The notes under the pieces were generated by a model, which saw only the letters and a list, made by a program, of their open reading frames with translations, was not told the origin of the DNA and ran no database searches. Below are positions 8,862 through 16,097 of a stretch of DNA of 64,000 bases, in pieces. Positions within the stretch are counted from its first letter, which is position 1. Each line of letters begins with the position of its first letter. Both the position numbers and the translations under genes were made by a program. Source of the stretch: Eleftheria terrae (GTDB lineage: Bacteria > Pseudomonadota > Gammaproteobacteria > Burkholderiales > Burkholderiaceae_C); contig NZ_CP106951.1 in assembly GCF_030419005.1 (NCBI RefSeq), positions 4,774,001-4,838,000 of the forward strand, given 5' to 3'.

Positions 8862-9287
8862 ATGTACCGACTGAATGCAAACGGATTTGTGATCCGGCTG
8901 AGCGATGGGGCCTACATCCCCGACGACGCCGGGAACCGGGATTGGCAGGAGTACCAGGAATGGCTCCAGGCGGGGCACGAGCCGGAGGCGCCGCCGTCAC
9001 CGGTGATCGAGGACCAGGCCGCCCAGCTGGAAGCCGCCGTGCAGGTGCACCTGGACGCGCAGGCCGGCCGCTGGGGCTACGACAGCATCTTTACAGCCGT
9101 GACCTACGGCGAGGAACCCAGCGTGCCGCGCTTCCAGGCCGAGGGCCGGGCGCTGCGTGCCTGGCGGTCCCAAGTGTGGGCGCGCTGCCATGAGCTGGTG
9201 GCCGAGGTGCAGGCGGGCCGGCGCCCTGTTCCTACCGTAAGCGAGCTGCTGGCTCTGCTGCCGGGAGCGCCCACGCGGCCGGCTTGA
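8862..9287 (+). CDS. Tail fibre assembly/chaperone-like protein
   Basis: A 141-residue protein whose ATG follows the fibre stop directly. The N-terminus (MYRLNANGFVIRLSDGAYIPDD, then WQEYQEWLQAGHEPEAPP) is the arrangement seen in phage tail fibre assembly and DUF4376-like proteins: a short beta hairpin, then W-x-x-Y-x-x-W-L, then a Pro-rich hinge. A helical C-terminus contains RWGYDSI. Position after the fibre gene supports a chaperone for fibre folding. Confidence 0.65.
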   Translation: MYRLNANGFVIRLSDGAYIPDDAGNRDWQEYQEWLQAGHEPEAPPSPVIEDQAAQLEAAVQVHLDAQAGRWGYDSIFTAVTYGEEPSVPRFQAEGRALRAWRSQVWARCHELVAEVQAGRRPVPTVSELLALLPGAPTRPA

Positions 9288-9300
9288 GCCGGATCGCATC

Positions 9301-9320
9301 GTGTCCAGACGTCTGGACAC
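9301..9320. promoter_or_regulatory. Perfect 20-bp palindrome before the lysis genes
   Basis: GTGTCCAGACGTCTGGACAC is a perfect inverted repeat with no loop, in the 61-base gap between the fibre-assembly gene and the lysis cassette. There is no T-run, so it is not a standard terminator. A dimeric repressor or activator site controlling late lysis expression is the simplest reading. The cognate protein is not identifiable here. Confidence 0.45.
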
Positions 9321-9348
9321 CTCACACCAACGACAGAAGGAGGGGCCC

Positions 9349-9630
9349 ATGGCCCAAACGAACAAGGAGGGCAGCGGCTTCGATCCGGCCGACCTGGTGG
9401 CCCGGGTCGAGCGGCTGGAAGCCGGCATGCAGGAGAACACGGAGGCGACCCGCCGGGTGGAAGCGAACACCGGCGAGCTGGTCGAGTTTTTCAGCAGCGT
9501 GAAGGGGGCCTTCAGGGTCTTCAACTGGATCGGCACAGTCGCCCGACCGATTGGCTACATCGCGGCCGCAATCGCCGCGCTGGCCGGCGCCTGGTCGGCA
9601 TTCAAGGGGGGAGGGTTCGGTCCGCGATGA
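9349..9630 (+). CDS. Putative holin/small lysis membrane protein
   Basis: A 93-residue protein. The ATG at 9349 is preceded by a very strong AAGGAGGGG site, which decides the start over upstream codons. It has a charged heptad-like N-terminal half (ARVERLEAGMQENTEATRRVEANTGELVEFF) and one C-terminal hydrophobic segment (IGYIAAAIAALAGAWSAF). It overlaps the endolysin by ATGA. Its position suggests a holin or a holin-accessory protein of the pinholin/SAR type. No holin family is named with certainty. Confidence 0.6.
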   Translation: MAQTNKEGSGFDPADLVARVERLEAGMQENTEATRRVEANTGELVEFFSSVKGAFRVFNWIGTVARPIGYIAAAIAALAGAWSAFKGGGFGPR

Positions 9631-10097
9631 CGCCAAAACAGAAGTTCTTGATGAGAGCAGGGGCCGCAGTTGCGGCCCTTGCCGTTTCTAGCGTGGTGAC
9701 GTTCGAGGGGACGGTGCCGCGCACCTACCGTGACCCGGTGGGCATCCTCACGGCTTGCCGGGGCCACACCGGCCCGGAGCTGCGAATGGGCCAGCAGTTC
9801 ACGCCGGATCAGTGCGACGAGCTGATGTACATCGACCTGCTGGAGGCCGAGGCGGACATTGCCTGCATCAAGCAGCCGCTGCGGCCGCATGAGAAGGCGG
9901 CGTTTATCAGCTTCGCCTTCAACGTGGGCCGAGAGAAGTTCTGTGCCTCGACCCTGGCCAGGAAAGCGAACGCGGGGGACCTGGCCGGAGCCTGCGCTGA
10001 GCTGTCGCGCTGGGTGTGGGCCGGTGGTCAGCAGCTGCCCGGCCTGGTGCGGCGGCGCGCGCATGAGCGGGCCATGTGCGAGGGGCGGGTGTCATGA
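9627..10097 (+). CDS. Endolysin, GH24 lysozyme with SAR-type N-terminus
   Basis: A 156-residue phage lysozyme that cuts the MurNAc-GlcNAc bond of peptidoglycan. The catalytic triad of the P21/T4 family is visible: Glu in TFEGTV, Asp in YRDPVG and Thr in LTACRGH. A weakly hydrophobic Ala/Val-rich segment (residues ~9-25) directly before the catalytic Glu is the hallmark of a signal-arrest-release endolysin, secreted by Sec and activated on membrane release. The conserved AFISFAFNVG and CAELSRWVWAGG motifs follow. Linked by ATGA overlaps to the holin-like gene and Rz. Confidence 0.92.
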   Translation: MTPKQKFLMRAGAAVAALAVSSVVTFEGTVPRTYRDPVGILTACRGHTGPELRMGQQFTPDQCDELMYIDLLEAEADIACIKQPLRPHEKAAFISFAFNVGREKFCASTLARKANAGDLAGACAELSRWVWAGGQQLPGLVRRRAHERAMCEGRVS

Positions 10098-10465
10098 GCC
10101 CGGCCGCCCCCTACCTGCTGCTCGCTGCTGGGGCCCTGTGGGTGGCCAGCGCTGCCGGTGCATTCGTCTACGGCCGCACTGTCGGGCAGGACGCCTGCGA
10201 AGCCGCGAAGGCCCGGGAAGAGAGGGTGGCCCAGGTCGCCCGCGATGCCGCCATCGACGCGGCTGCCAAGGCGATTTCCAACATCACGGTGCAGCACACC
10301 ACCGTTCATCAGAAGCTGGAGCATGAAGTACGCACCAAGACCGTTTACCGCGACTGCCGTTCTGGCCCTGATGCTGTGCGGCTGTTCAACAGCACCCTAC
10401 CGGGCGCCGAGCCGGCCCAGCCCGCTGGTAGTGGCCAGCTGCCCGCCGCGAACCCCGCTCACTGA
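10094..10465 (+). CDS. Inner-membrane spanin Rz
   Basis: A 123-residue i-spanin. Start MSPAAPYLLL at 10094 overlaps the endolysin stop. It has one N-terminal transmembrane segment (residues ~5-25), then an Ala/Arg/Lys-rich periplasmic coiled coil (~30-85) and the YRDCRSGPDAVRLFN motif common in Rz C-termini. It spans the periplasm and joins Rz1 to fuse inner and outer membranes at lysis. The 3' part is overlapped in another frame by Rz1. Confidence 0.85.
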   Translation: MSPAAPYLLLAAGALWVASAAGAFVYGRTVGQDACEAAKAREERVAQVARDAAIDAAAKAISNITVQHTTVHQKLEHEVRTKTVYRDCRSGPDAVRLFNSTLPGAEPAQPAGSGQLPAANPAH

Positions 10466-10550
10466 GGATTCGTTTGGTGCCTGGGTGATGAAGGCGCAGG
10501 AGATGGCCAGTCTCTACGACCGGTGCCGGGCTGCCGCTCTTGCTCCCTGA
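10323..10550 (+). CDS. Outer-membrane spanin lipoprotein Rz1
   Basis: A 75-residue o-spanin starting within Rz in a different frame (143-base overlap), beginning MKYAPRPFTATAVLALMLCGC. The LMLCGC lipobox gives a lipoprotein whose mature chain starts with Cys. It is followed by a Pro-rich segment (STAPYRAPSRPSP) as in lambda Rz1. It runs past the Rz stop by 85 bases, with a helical tail (WVMKAQEMASLYDRC). The overlapping arrangement itself supports the call. Confidence 0.88.
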   Translation: MKYAPRPFTATAVLALMLCGCSTAPYRAPSRPSPLVVASCPPRTPLTEDSFGAWVMKAQEMASLYDRCRAAALAP

Positions 10551-10943
10551 CCTTCAGGCCCAGCGCTTCACGCGCATCGCGGCCCCAAGGCTCTGCGATT
10601 AGCGGGGGGCGCCCCTTGGTCGCGATTTCTGTGAAAACAACTGCCGGAATGCGCCGCATCCATTGCTGTGCCTGACAGCAATGCCGCTCGCGGCTGGATC
10701 GAGATCTACATCGCGGACCCGTGACGCCGCGGTGAAGTGAATAGTCAACGTCAATATGTAAGAGGTCACCGTTTCGGATGTCCCCAATAGGAGGGGGCTT
10801 CCTCAAACTGGTTCGTTGCCCGGAAAATCTCCTTTCAGGGCACCGCGCCGAATACCCAATCTGGGCTTTCTTCCCGCCTCCCAGTTATCCATTGAGAGGT
10901 GTTGTCATTCTTGTGGGAATCGTTTTTCAACGAAGAACTTGTT
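10551..10943. other. Intergenic spacer, start of low-G+C cargo
   Basis: No convincing gene on either strand in about 390 bases. The composition shifts here from phage-late G+C-rich to visibly more AT-rich, marking the join between the lysis cassette and the cargo genes. Confidence 0.5.
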
Positions 10944-11294
10944 ATGAAAATTGAGCCATTCCTCATGGGGTTGGTTGTGACGCTGGCTGGTTCCAACGCC
11001 GTCTCTGCGGACTGGAGTGAAAGATCCGGTGTAATCTCTTTAGTGCCGGAAGGTGATACTGTCGCGGTAGAGGTGTATTCCTCTACGAAATTCTGCGCTG
11101 ATCCGGTTCCTACCCTCGCGAAGGCGTCCGAGGGGAGCCGAGTGTTCGTGTTGAGGATGGATTCGCAGAAAGGGCGTCACCAATACGCTCTAGCGTTAAT
11201 GGCGCTTTCAATGGGGAAGCAAATGCGCGCCACATTCAAAGGGTGCGACAAGGACAAGAGGCCCCTTGTCGACGCTCTGGCGGTATATCAATAA
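10944..11294 (+). CDS. Small secreted protein, paralogue 1
   Basis: A 116-residue protein with a clean Sec signal peptide (MKIEPFLMGLVVTLAGSNAVSA, cleavage after ~22). A GTG further upstream (10899) is possible but would spoil the signal peptide. The mature part has two Cys and ends with a GRHQYALALMALS / helix / FKGCDKDKRPLVDALAV pattern shared with the next gene. That pattern (short beta strands, one long helix of Ala/Leu, then a Cys) resembles small secreted OB-fold-like proteins including B-subunit-type proteins, but the resemblance is weak. Lower G+C than the phage genes suggests recent acquisition. Confidence 0.65.
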   Translation: MKIEPFLMGLVVTLAGSNAVSADWSERSGVISLVPEGDTVAVEVYSSTKFCADPVPTLAKASEGSRVFVLRMDSQKGRHQYALALMALSMGKQMRATFKGCDKDKRPLVDALAVYQ

Positions 11295-11372
11295 GCGGTA
11301 GCCTTGTATTTTCCTGGCAGCTCGCTCCGGTACGCCATATAGGCGAAATCTACTATTTAACTTCCTGGTGCT

Positions 11373-11696
11373 ATGTATATTCGGTCCTTGTTCGCTGTTG
11401 TCGCTATGTCGGTCAGTTCTTTCGCCTTCGGGGCCGTCCCGATCGCCTCCATCATCGTTGAAGGGGGCGACAGTGAGGGGAGGGTCTACATCCTAAGCGG
11501 CGGGAACCCGTCCGCCCAGTGCGGTGCACCAGCGGGGCCAACGTATTTTCGAATCAAAGCAAATACGGAGAAAGGTCGGCAACAATACAGCCTGGCTTTG
11601 ACAGCGTTCTCGCTCGATAAGAAGGTCGATGTTGCAGTTGTGGAATGCGACGACTGGAAGCGCCCTATAGTGGACTCGCTCTCCATCGCTCCGTAA
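11373..11696 (+). CDS. Small secreted protein, paralogue 2
   Basis: A 107-residue protein with a signal peptide (MYIRSLFAVVAMSVSSFAFG, cleavage near residue 20). The C-terminal half aligns by eye with its upstream neighbour: KGRQQYSLALTAFSLDKK against KGRHQYALALMALSMGKQ, and C-D-x-x-x-RPIVDSLSI against C-D-K-D-KRPLVDALAV. The N-terminal halves have diverged. Two diverged tandem copies point to an old duplication kept by selection. Function unknown. A TGAAGGCC/GGCCTTCA hairpin without a T-run lies just downstream (11708-11734). Confidence 0.65.
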   Translation: MYIRSLFAVVAMSVSSFAFGAVPIASIIVEGGDSEGRVYILSGGNPSAQCGAPAGPTYFRIKANTEKGRQQYSLALTAFSLDKKVDVAVVECDDWKRPIVDSLSIAP

Positions 11697-11761
11697 GGTT
11701 GAGCTGGTGAAGGCCGGCGCCAAGCTGGCCTTCAGGTGAGGCGTGGCTTATTTGCTTAGGG

Positions 11762-13084
11762 ATGATGATTAAATATTTTGCTGCACTTCTTTTGTGCATC
11801 GTTTCTCAGGTGGCAATGGCACAGGCCAAAAGTTTGTTTCTGCCCGTGGATACCGCCCGTAAGGCGCTATCCACGGAGGTGAACGACAAACTGAAGGCCT
11901 TGAAAGCAAAGCGTACTACTGTCGATGTTCGAGTTCTTAACATTGACGTGAGCGCTTTACAGGCTGACGAAGTGCGGGTTGAGCTTGCTCCAGGGCGGGT
12001 AATCGTCTTCAAGGGAGGGAAACGCGAACCGCTTGAGGACGGCGGCTTCTCTTGGTCGGCCCGCACACAGGACGGCGACGACGCTCTCTTTCTAGTTAAA
12101 GGAGACCGGATTTGGGGCGGGCGGGTGCGCTCGCATGACGTCTACATCGTGACGGCGCTTGACGACGGGTCATATGCGCTTACCCGCATGGACCCCCGCA
12201 GACTTCCACAAGAGTCGGACAATCCAAAGCCGCTGCCTACGCCTTCGGCACCGCCCGCTTCTGCTGCCGCAAAAGCCTCCTCCGTCAGCAGCGCTGCAAA
12301 ACCCGTGCAGCTGGATCTGCTATTTGCTTTTACTCCCCGCGCAAGGGCTAGTACGGACGATATGAAACGCGACGTGGCGATCGCAGTTAATGAGCTTAAC
12401 AAAGCTTATGCCGCAAGTCGCGTGAATATCAAGGCTTCCGCCGTCGATATTTTCGAAATACCCTTGAGTGAGGCAGGCAAGAAGCCTACTGACGTTCTGC
12501 GGGAGTTCTCTCTGATGGAAGAGGTTCGGCGCCGTCGCGATGCATCGGGTGCAGACATCGGCGTGCTGGTGGCAACACCTCCGACATGCGGGGAGGCGAG
12601 AGGCCTCGCCGTGCCGGCGTCGGATGCATATGTGATCGTCGATATCAATTGCATGGTCGGCGATTTGACCTTAGGTCATGAAATCGGGCACCTGTTTGGC
12701 GCGATGCACGAGGATGATTACTCCCAGCCTCCGCTATATGCGCACGGTTTTCGGGACAGCACCTACAATGATGCACCATCCTGCGCGCCATGCTTCAGTA
12801 CGATTATGGCAACGCCACGAGTGCACAAGTGCACTTTTGGCAATAACGGGTCCACTTGTTGGAGTAAAAAGATATCTGTTTTCTCTAGCCCGAGACGCGA
12901 CTGTCAGGGTTTCGCCTGCGGTAACGACAGCAACGGCGACGTTGCGCGCTTTCTGAACGAGAAGGCCTCTTACGTGGCGGCATTTCGAACCAAGCCGAAC
13001 GGCGGCACGCCTCAGCAACCGAGGCCGAAGTCAAAGCGAGCGGCTGTCGCAGTAGCTGCGGTCGTGCCATTCATTGTTCAGTGA
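11762..13084 (+). CDS. Secreted metzincin-type zinc metalloprotease
   Basis: A 440-residue protease. Signal peptide 1-20 (ends VAMA), a propeptide-like beta domain (~25-145), a Pro/Ala/Ser linker (~150-180), then the catalytic domain. The extended zinc motif HEIGHLFGAMH gives His306, Glu307, His310 and His316 with Gly313 between, as in reprolysin/astacin-like metzincins, and TIMAT (Met349) is a good Met-turn. The C-terminal part is Cys-rich (CAPC, C-x8-C, CQGFAC), suggesting disulfides in the periplasm or medium. The basic tail ends with a hydrophobic AVAVAAVVPF. It lies between secreted small proteins and a toxin gene in prophage cargo, so it may be a toxin-like effector. Exact M-family not assigned. 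Confidence 0.88.
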   Translation: MMIKYFAALLLCIVSQVAMAQAKSLFLPVDTARKALSTEVNDKLKALKAKRTTVDVRVLNIDVSALQADEVRVELAPGRVIVFKGGKREPLEDGGFSWSARTQDGDDALFLVKGDRIWGGRVRSHDVYIVTALDDGSYALTRMDPRRLPQESDNPKPLPTPSAPPASAAAKASSVSSAAKPVQLDLLFAFTPRARASTDDMKRDVAIAVNELNKAYAASRVNIKASAVDIFEIPLSEAGKKPTDVLREFSLMEEVRRRRDASGADIGVLVATPPTCGEARGLAVPASDAYVIVDINCMVGDLTLGHEIGHLFGAMHEDDYSQPPLYAHGFRDSTYNDAPSCAPCFSTIMATPRVHKCTFGNNGSTCWSKKISVFSSPRRDCQGFACGNDSNGDVARFLNEKASYVAAFRTKPNGGTPQQPRPKSKRAAVAVAAVVPFIVQ

Positions 13085-13221
13085 ATCTGTGATTGCTGCC
13101 TGCATGCGGGCAGCGCGCGCTTAACAGTCGGTCACAGCGACTGCTGGACAGGTTGCCATACTCGCCGCCGCGCTGACACACCTTCCTGGGGCGGCGCTCA
13201 GCTGTGGGAGGCAGCGATGCG

Positions 13222-14649
13222 ATGGTAGGCAGGGGTTTCAACCGCTTCAGCTTATTGAGTGAGCTGCGGTACAAGGAAGAAGAGCTACGGCGAGGCCACA
13301 GCTCCACTGGAGGCTATGCCTTCGACCACTGGGGGCGTGCACTGCGTGACCAGGTGAACAGCGCGGCGCGGTTCATGGACCGGCAGATGAGCCGCGTGGA
13401 TCGCGTCACAGAAGCGCTGTACAGGTCGGGTGAAGAGACCCGCCGCATTGTGGTCAACCGCCTGGCCGGCCTGGAGGTGTCGATGATCCTCGACATCCTC
13501 ATTGAGGCCTGCAAGGACATTGCTTTGTACTACGGCGGTTCAGTCGTGGTCGGCGGCGTGGCGGGTGGCGTCGCGGGCTTCTTTGCTGGTGGCGTGGGCG
13601 CGGTACCGGGGGCCGGCATTGGCGCCGGCCTAGGCGCGAAGGCCGGTGTGTGGATTCTCGGCCTCCTGGGGCTCGCCTCATTGGTGGAGTACCTAGCCGA
13701 CTCGTTGCCCGATGCCTTCCGGTGCTATGAGGACGGCTTCCGCGCGTGCTGGGGGCCGCCACCGGGTACTGGCATGCGTTCGAGGGACTACGCCTTTGTG
13801 GGCGAGGACAACGCCGTAAGCTTCGCCGCCGGTCAGTTCGCGCAAGGCCACGTCATCCTTGTCATGGCGGTCCTGATGGCCCTCTCGGAGTACCTGACGC
13901 GCGGTAGAGGCGACAAGGCGCAGCTGCTGCGCGAGATCCGAGAGAGCCCCCGGCTCGGGCCGAGGGTCGCTGACTGGCTGGTAGCGAACGAGAAGCAGCT
14001 GGCGGGCCACCCAGGGTTGAACTATCGCAGCGCCAATGGCAGTGCCGCGGGCGGCGGGGGCAAGGGCGCCATACCGCCACCGCCTCCCCCGCCGCCCCGA
14101 GGCCCGAAGGAGCCCGATGGCACACCCAGCGGGCCGAGGCGCATGCCCGAGAAGAAGGTGCCGTGCTTCGAGTCGAACGACCTACCGGAGTCTATGATTC
14201 CCGAGTTCGACCGGCAGCTAGGCGGCCAAGAACGTGGCTTGAACGACATGACCGTTGCCGAATACCTTGAGGGCCGACGCGCATTTGAGGAGGGCGAGTC
14301 TGTTCGAGATCCGCAGATCGCGCGAAGCGCGCGCAACGCGTACCGTAGAGCCCTTCAGGACGACCTCACTGACAAGTTCAGGGCAGAGGGAATGAGCCCG
14401 AAAGCGGCAAAGGCAAAGGCGATTGAAGTGGCGAAAGAGCAAATGTCCACTTTGGCCGCTCTTCACAACCCCGACATGAAGGCGGGAGGCCGTGACTGGA
14501 TCACAGATATGGGCGACAGCGACGTCAATTCAAGGATCGGTGCCCAATGGGCATCACGAATTGAAGACTTAGACCGAGCGGCCGAGAATGTGCCGAAAGG
14601 CGACCGAGCAAAAACGCTCATGCATGCCAAGTTGCACCGTTGTAAATAG
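13222..14649 (+). CDS. Polymorphic toxin with Ntox15 (Tde1-like) DNase domain
   Basis: A 475-residue toxin. The ATG at 13222 follows GGGAGG; a GTG at 13204 is an alternative. Residues 1-180 form a helical domain with a Gly/Ala-rich hydrophobic segment (~101-158) resembling the DUF6861-type pre-toxin region. A second hydrophobic helix lies at ~208-224. A Pro stretch (285-292) separates the C-terminal toxin (~313-475), which carries the HNPD motif (His415, Asp418) plus GGRDWITDMGDSDVNSRIG, the HxxD signature of Ntox15 nucleases such as Agrobacterium Tde1. Those are type VI secretion DNases; no secretion genes are visible here. The next gene is the expected immunity protein. Confidence 0.82.
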   Translation: MVGRGFNRFSLLSELRYKEEELRRGHSSTGGYAFDHWGRALRDQVNSAARFMDRQMSRVDRVTEALYRSGEETRRIVVNRLAGLEVSMILDILIEACKDIALYYGGSVVVGGVAGGVAGFFAGGVGAVPGAGIGAGLGAKAGVWILGLLGLASLVEYLADSLPDAFRCYEDGFRACWGPPPGTGMRSRDYAFVGEDNAVSFAAGQFAQGHVILVMAVLMALSEYLTRGRGDKAQLLREIRESPRLGPRVADWLVANEKQLAGHPGLNYRSANGSAAGGGGKGAIPPPPPPPPRGPKEPDGTPSGPRRMPEKKVPCFESNDLPESMIPEFDRQLGGQERGLNDMTVAEYLEGRRAFEEGESVRDPQIARSARNAYRRALQDDLTDKFRAEGMSPKAAKAKAIEVAKEQMSTLAALHNPDMKAGGRDWITDMGDSDVNSRIGAQWASRIEDLDRAAENVPKGDRAKTLMHAKLHRCK

Positions 14650-14657
14650 GGCATCAG

Positions 14658-15296
14658 ATGGATGAAGATTTCGAGTTCTTCCTGGAAAACATCGGACCGC
14701 CGGTAAGCGCACGTCTTGTTCCGAAGCAAGTTATTGAGAAGTACACAGGAGTGCTACCGTCTCAGCTGCTGACGTACTGGAAGGAATATGGATGGGCCGG
14801 ATACGGAAGCGGAGTGTTCTGGGTCGTCGATCCGGAGGAGTATCAGCCGGTAGTGAAAGCGTGGATCGATCGCACTCCTCTTGCGCAGGAGGATAGCTTC
14901 TATGTGATTGGACGCGGCGCGTTCGGGAGGTTGCATTTCTGGGGCCGCGAGACAGGGGTGGCTTTGAGCATTGACGCGGTGCATGCAACAGCGTATCTCG
15001 GTAGCGCCCGGCTGACTGGTGAAAAGGAGGATCTTGGCATCCGTGCCTTTTTCTCCCGGCAGGATCAAGACAGAAATGACTGCGACGACGACTCCGGTGA
15101 GCCGCTCTTCGAGCGGGCGCTGGAACGACTAGGGAGGCTCAGCAGCGACGAAATGTATGGATTTGTCCCGGCGCGTGCTATGGGCGGAAATGGTTCTCTG
15201 ACAACACTCAAGCGCGTTAAGGCGATCGAACATCTCGTGTTTCTCGCGCAGCTAGTGCCTCTGCGGATTCATCGCCTGCCCGGGATACAGTCCTAG
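14658..15296 (+). CDS. Immunity protein, GAD-like/DUF1851 (Tdi1-like)
   Basis: A 212-residue cytoplasmic protein starting 8 bases after the toxin stop. The N-terminus (FLENIGPP, then IEKYTGVLPSQLLTYWKEYGWAGY) is the GAD-like domain. Residues ~60-200 (FWVVDPEEYQPVV, FYVIGRGAFGRLHFWG, MYGFVPARAMGG) match the DUF1851 pattern found in Tdi1-type immunity proteins. It should bind and block the HxxD nuclease, so lysogens resist self-intoxication. Pairing and spacing strongly support the call. Confidence 0.82.
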   Translation: MDEDFEFFLENIGPPVSARLVPKQVIEKYTGVLPSQLLTYWKEYGWAGYGSGVFWVVDPEEYQPVVKAWIDRTPLAQEDSFYVIGRGAFGRLHFWGRETGVALSIDAVHATAYLGSARLTGEKEDLGIRAFFSRQDQDRNDCDDDSGEPLFERALERLGRLSSDEMYGFVPARAMGGNGSLTTLKRVKAIEHLVFLAQLVPLRIHRLPGIQS

Positions 15297-15387
15297 CGGC
15301 TCGGGTGCTACAGCACCTCGGCCGGGACGTGCTGCTTGCCTTCACGGAGCGGGTTCGGATGGGGCCGCCGCGGCCAGCGGTAGGACG

Positions 15388-15409
15388 GCTACTGCGGAAT
15401 TCACTGCGG
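15388..15409. repeat. Left pair of ACTGCGG direct repeats (putative att arm site)
   Basis: Two ACTGCGG copies 12 bases apart (15391 and 15403), starting GCTACTGCGGAATTC. The same pair type occurs at 15578-15598 on the other side of the tRNA fragment. Paired short direct repeats flanking an att core are typical of arm-type integrase sites. Confidence 0.5.
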
Positions 15410-15501
15410 AATGAGCCCGCTTCAGCCCGCTTTCGCCCGTCCTTTTCCGACGGGGCACCTAAGAATGCCAGGGCTTGAGTGGGTTGACGTGGGCTAGAAA
15501 A

Positions 15502-15527
15502 GGGTTCGAATCCCTCCCTTTCCGCCA
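15502..15527 (+). other. tRNA-Ser 3' fragment, prophage attachment core
   Basis: GGGTTCGAATCCC followed by TCCCTTTCCGCCA is the T-arm, acceptor 3' strand and CCA of a tRNA-Ser. The matching 5' acceptor (GGAAAGG) is not found at the required distance upstream, so this is not a full gene. A short tRNA 3' end after tail, lysis and cargo genes is the usual right-hand att site. The intact tRNA-Ser is expected left of the window. Confidence 0.75.
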
Positions 15528-15536
15528 AGACAGATC

Positions 15537-15568
15537 AAGCCGTTGAGTTTCAACGGCTTTTTCTTTTT
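15537..15568 (+). terminator. Rho-independent terminator after the tRNA fragment
   Basis: AAGCCGTTG and CAACGGCTT form a 9-bp stem around AGTTT, followed by a T-rich tract. It sits where the terminator of a complete tRNA-Ser would be, and may have been carried with the att core. Confidence 0.75.
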
Positions 15569-15577
15569 CCGGCGTCT

Positions 15578-15598
15578 GCTACTGCGGTTCTACTGCGG
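15578..15598. repeat. Right pair of ACTGCGG direct repeats (putative att arm site)
   Basis: Two ACTGCGG copies 11 bases apart (15581 and 15592), within the 3' end of the integrase remnant. The shared CTACTGCGGAATTC 14-mer also occurs at 15389-15402. Confidence 0.5.
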
Positions 15599-16097
15599 AA
15601 TTCGCTGTTGGAGCCTGCTCAGCAAGGGCTCTGTTCACCGCTGCGAGGTTGCGTCCACGGTCGGCTTTAGGAATGACGCCTGCATAGTCGCGCATCATCA
15701 CCTGGATGCTGCGTCCGTGCTGACGAGCGACCCACACAGGATCGGCGCCGGCCTGTAGGGCCAAGGTGACGCTGGTGTCGCGGCACTCCTTTGGGGCTCG
15801 ATACCGGACGCCGCACCGGCGCAGGAAAGCATTTCAGGCCCTCCACTGCAGCGGTTCGTCGTGCCACGGCTTCTCGGGCTGCCCTGGCGTCGCAAAGACC
15901 CGTCCGTGCTTCTGCAGCTGCGTTCGCGTGTGCTGCCGTTCAAGGACCTGAGCGGCCCTCGCGTTCAGCTCGACCAGCCGCTCTACTGCTGTCTTTGTTC
16001 GCGCCTTGTCTCGACCAAGGACCCTTGCTTCTCGGACCAGCACGGTGAGCTGTTGTAGATCAACGCTTTGCCAGCGCAGCGCTGGATTAGTCGCCAT
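15579..16097 (-). pseudogene. Tyrosine integrase remnant, truncated with in-frame stop
   Basis: Only the C-terminal half of a phage tyrosine recombinase remains. One frame reads ALRWQSVDL ... GRVFATPG ... EPLQWRA, then an in-frame TGA (15832-15834), then continues RYRAPKECRDTSVTLALQAGADPVWVARQHGRS ... MRDYAGVIP. The nucleophile Tyr region survives, but the usual RHT reads RDT, the GHS reads GRS, and the N-terminal domain and first catalytic Arg are missing. The neighbouring secreted-protein gene begins where the integrase should continue. It points at the tRNA fragment as an integrase of a right-hand element would. Confidence 0.82.

Noticed and set aside
10459-10806. A 115-codon minus-strand frame after the spanins
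   Set aside because: Overlaps Rz1, no ribosome site, and no recognisable domain.
15440-15527. A complete tRNA-Ser gene
   Set aside because: Only the T-arm and acceptor 3' strand are present; no matching 5' acceptor, D-arm or anticodon loop is found at the needed distance.
15217-15528. A minus-strand frame starting MAEREGFEP
   Set aside because: That start is the well-known false product of the reverse strand of a tRNA-Ser 3' end.
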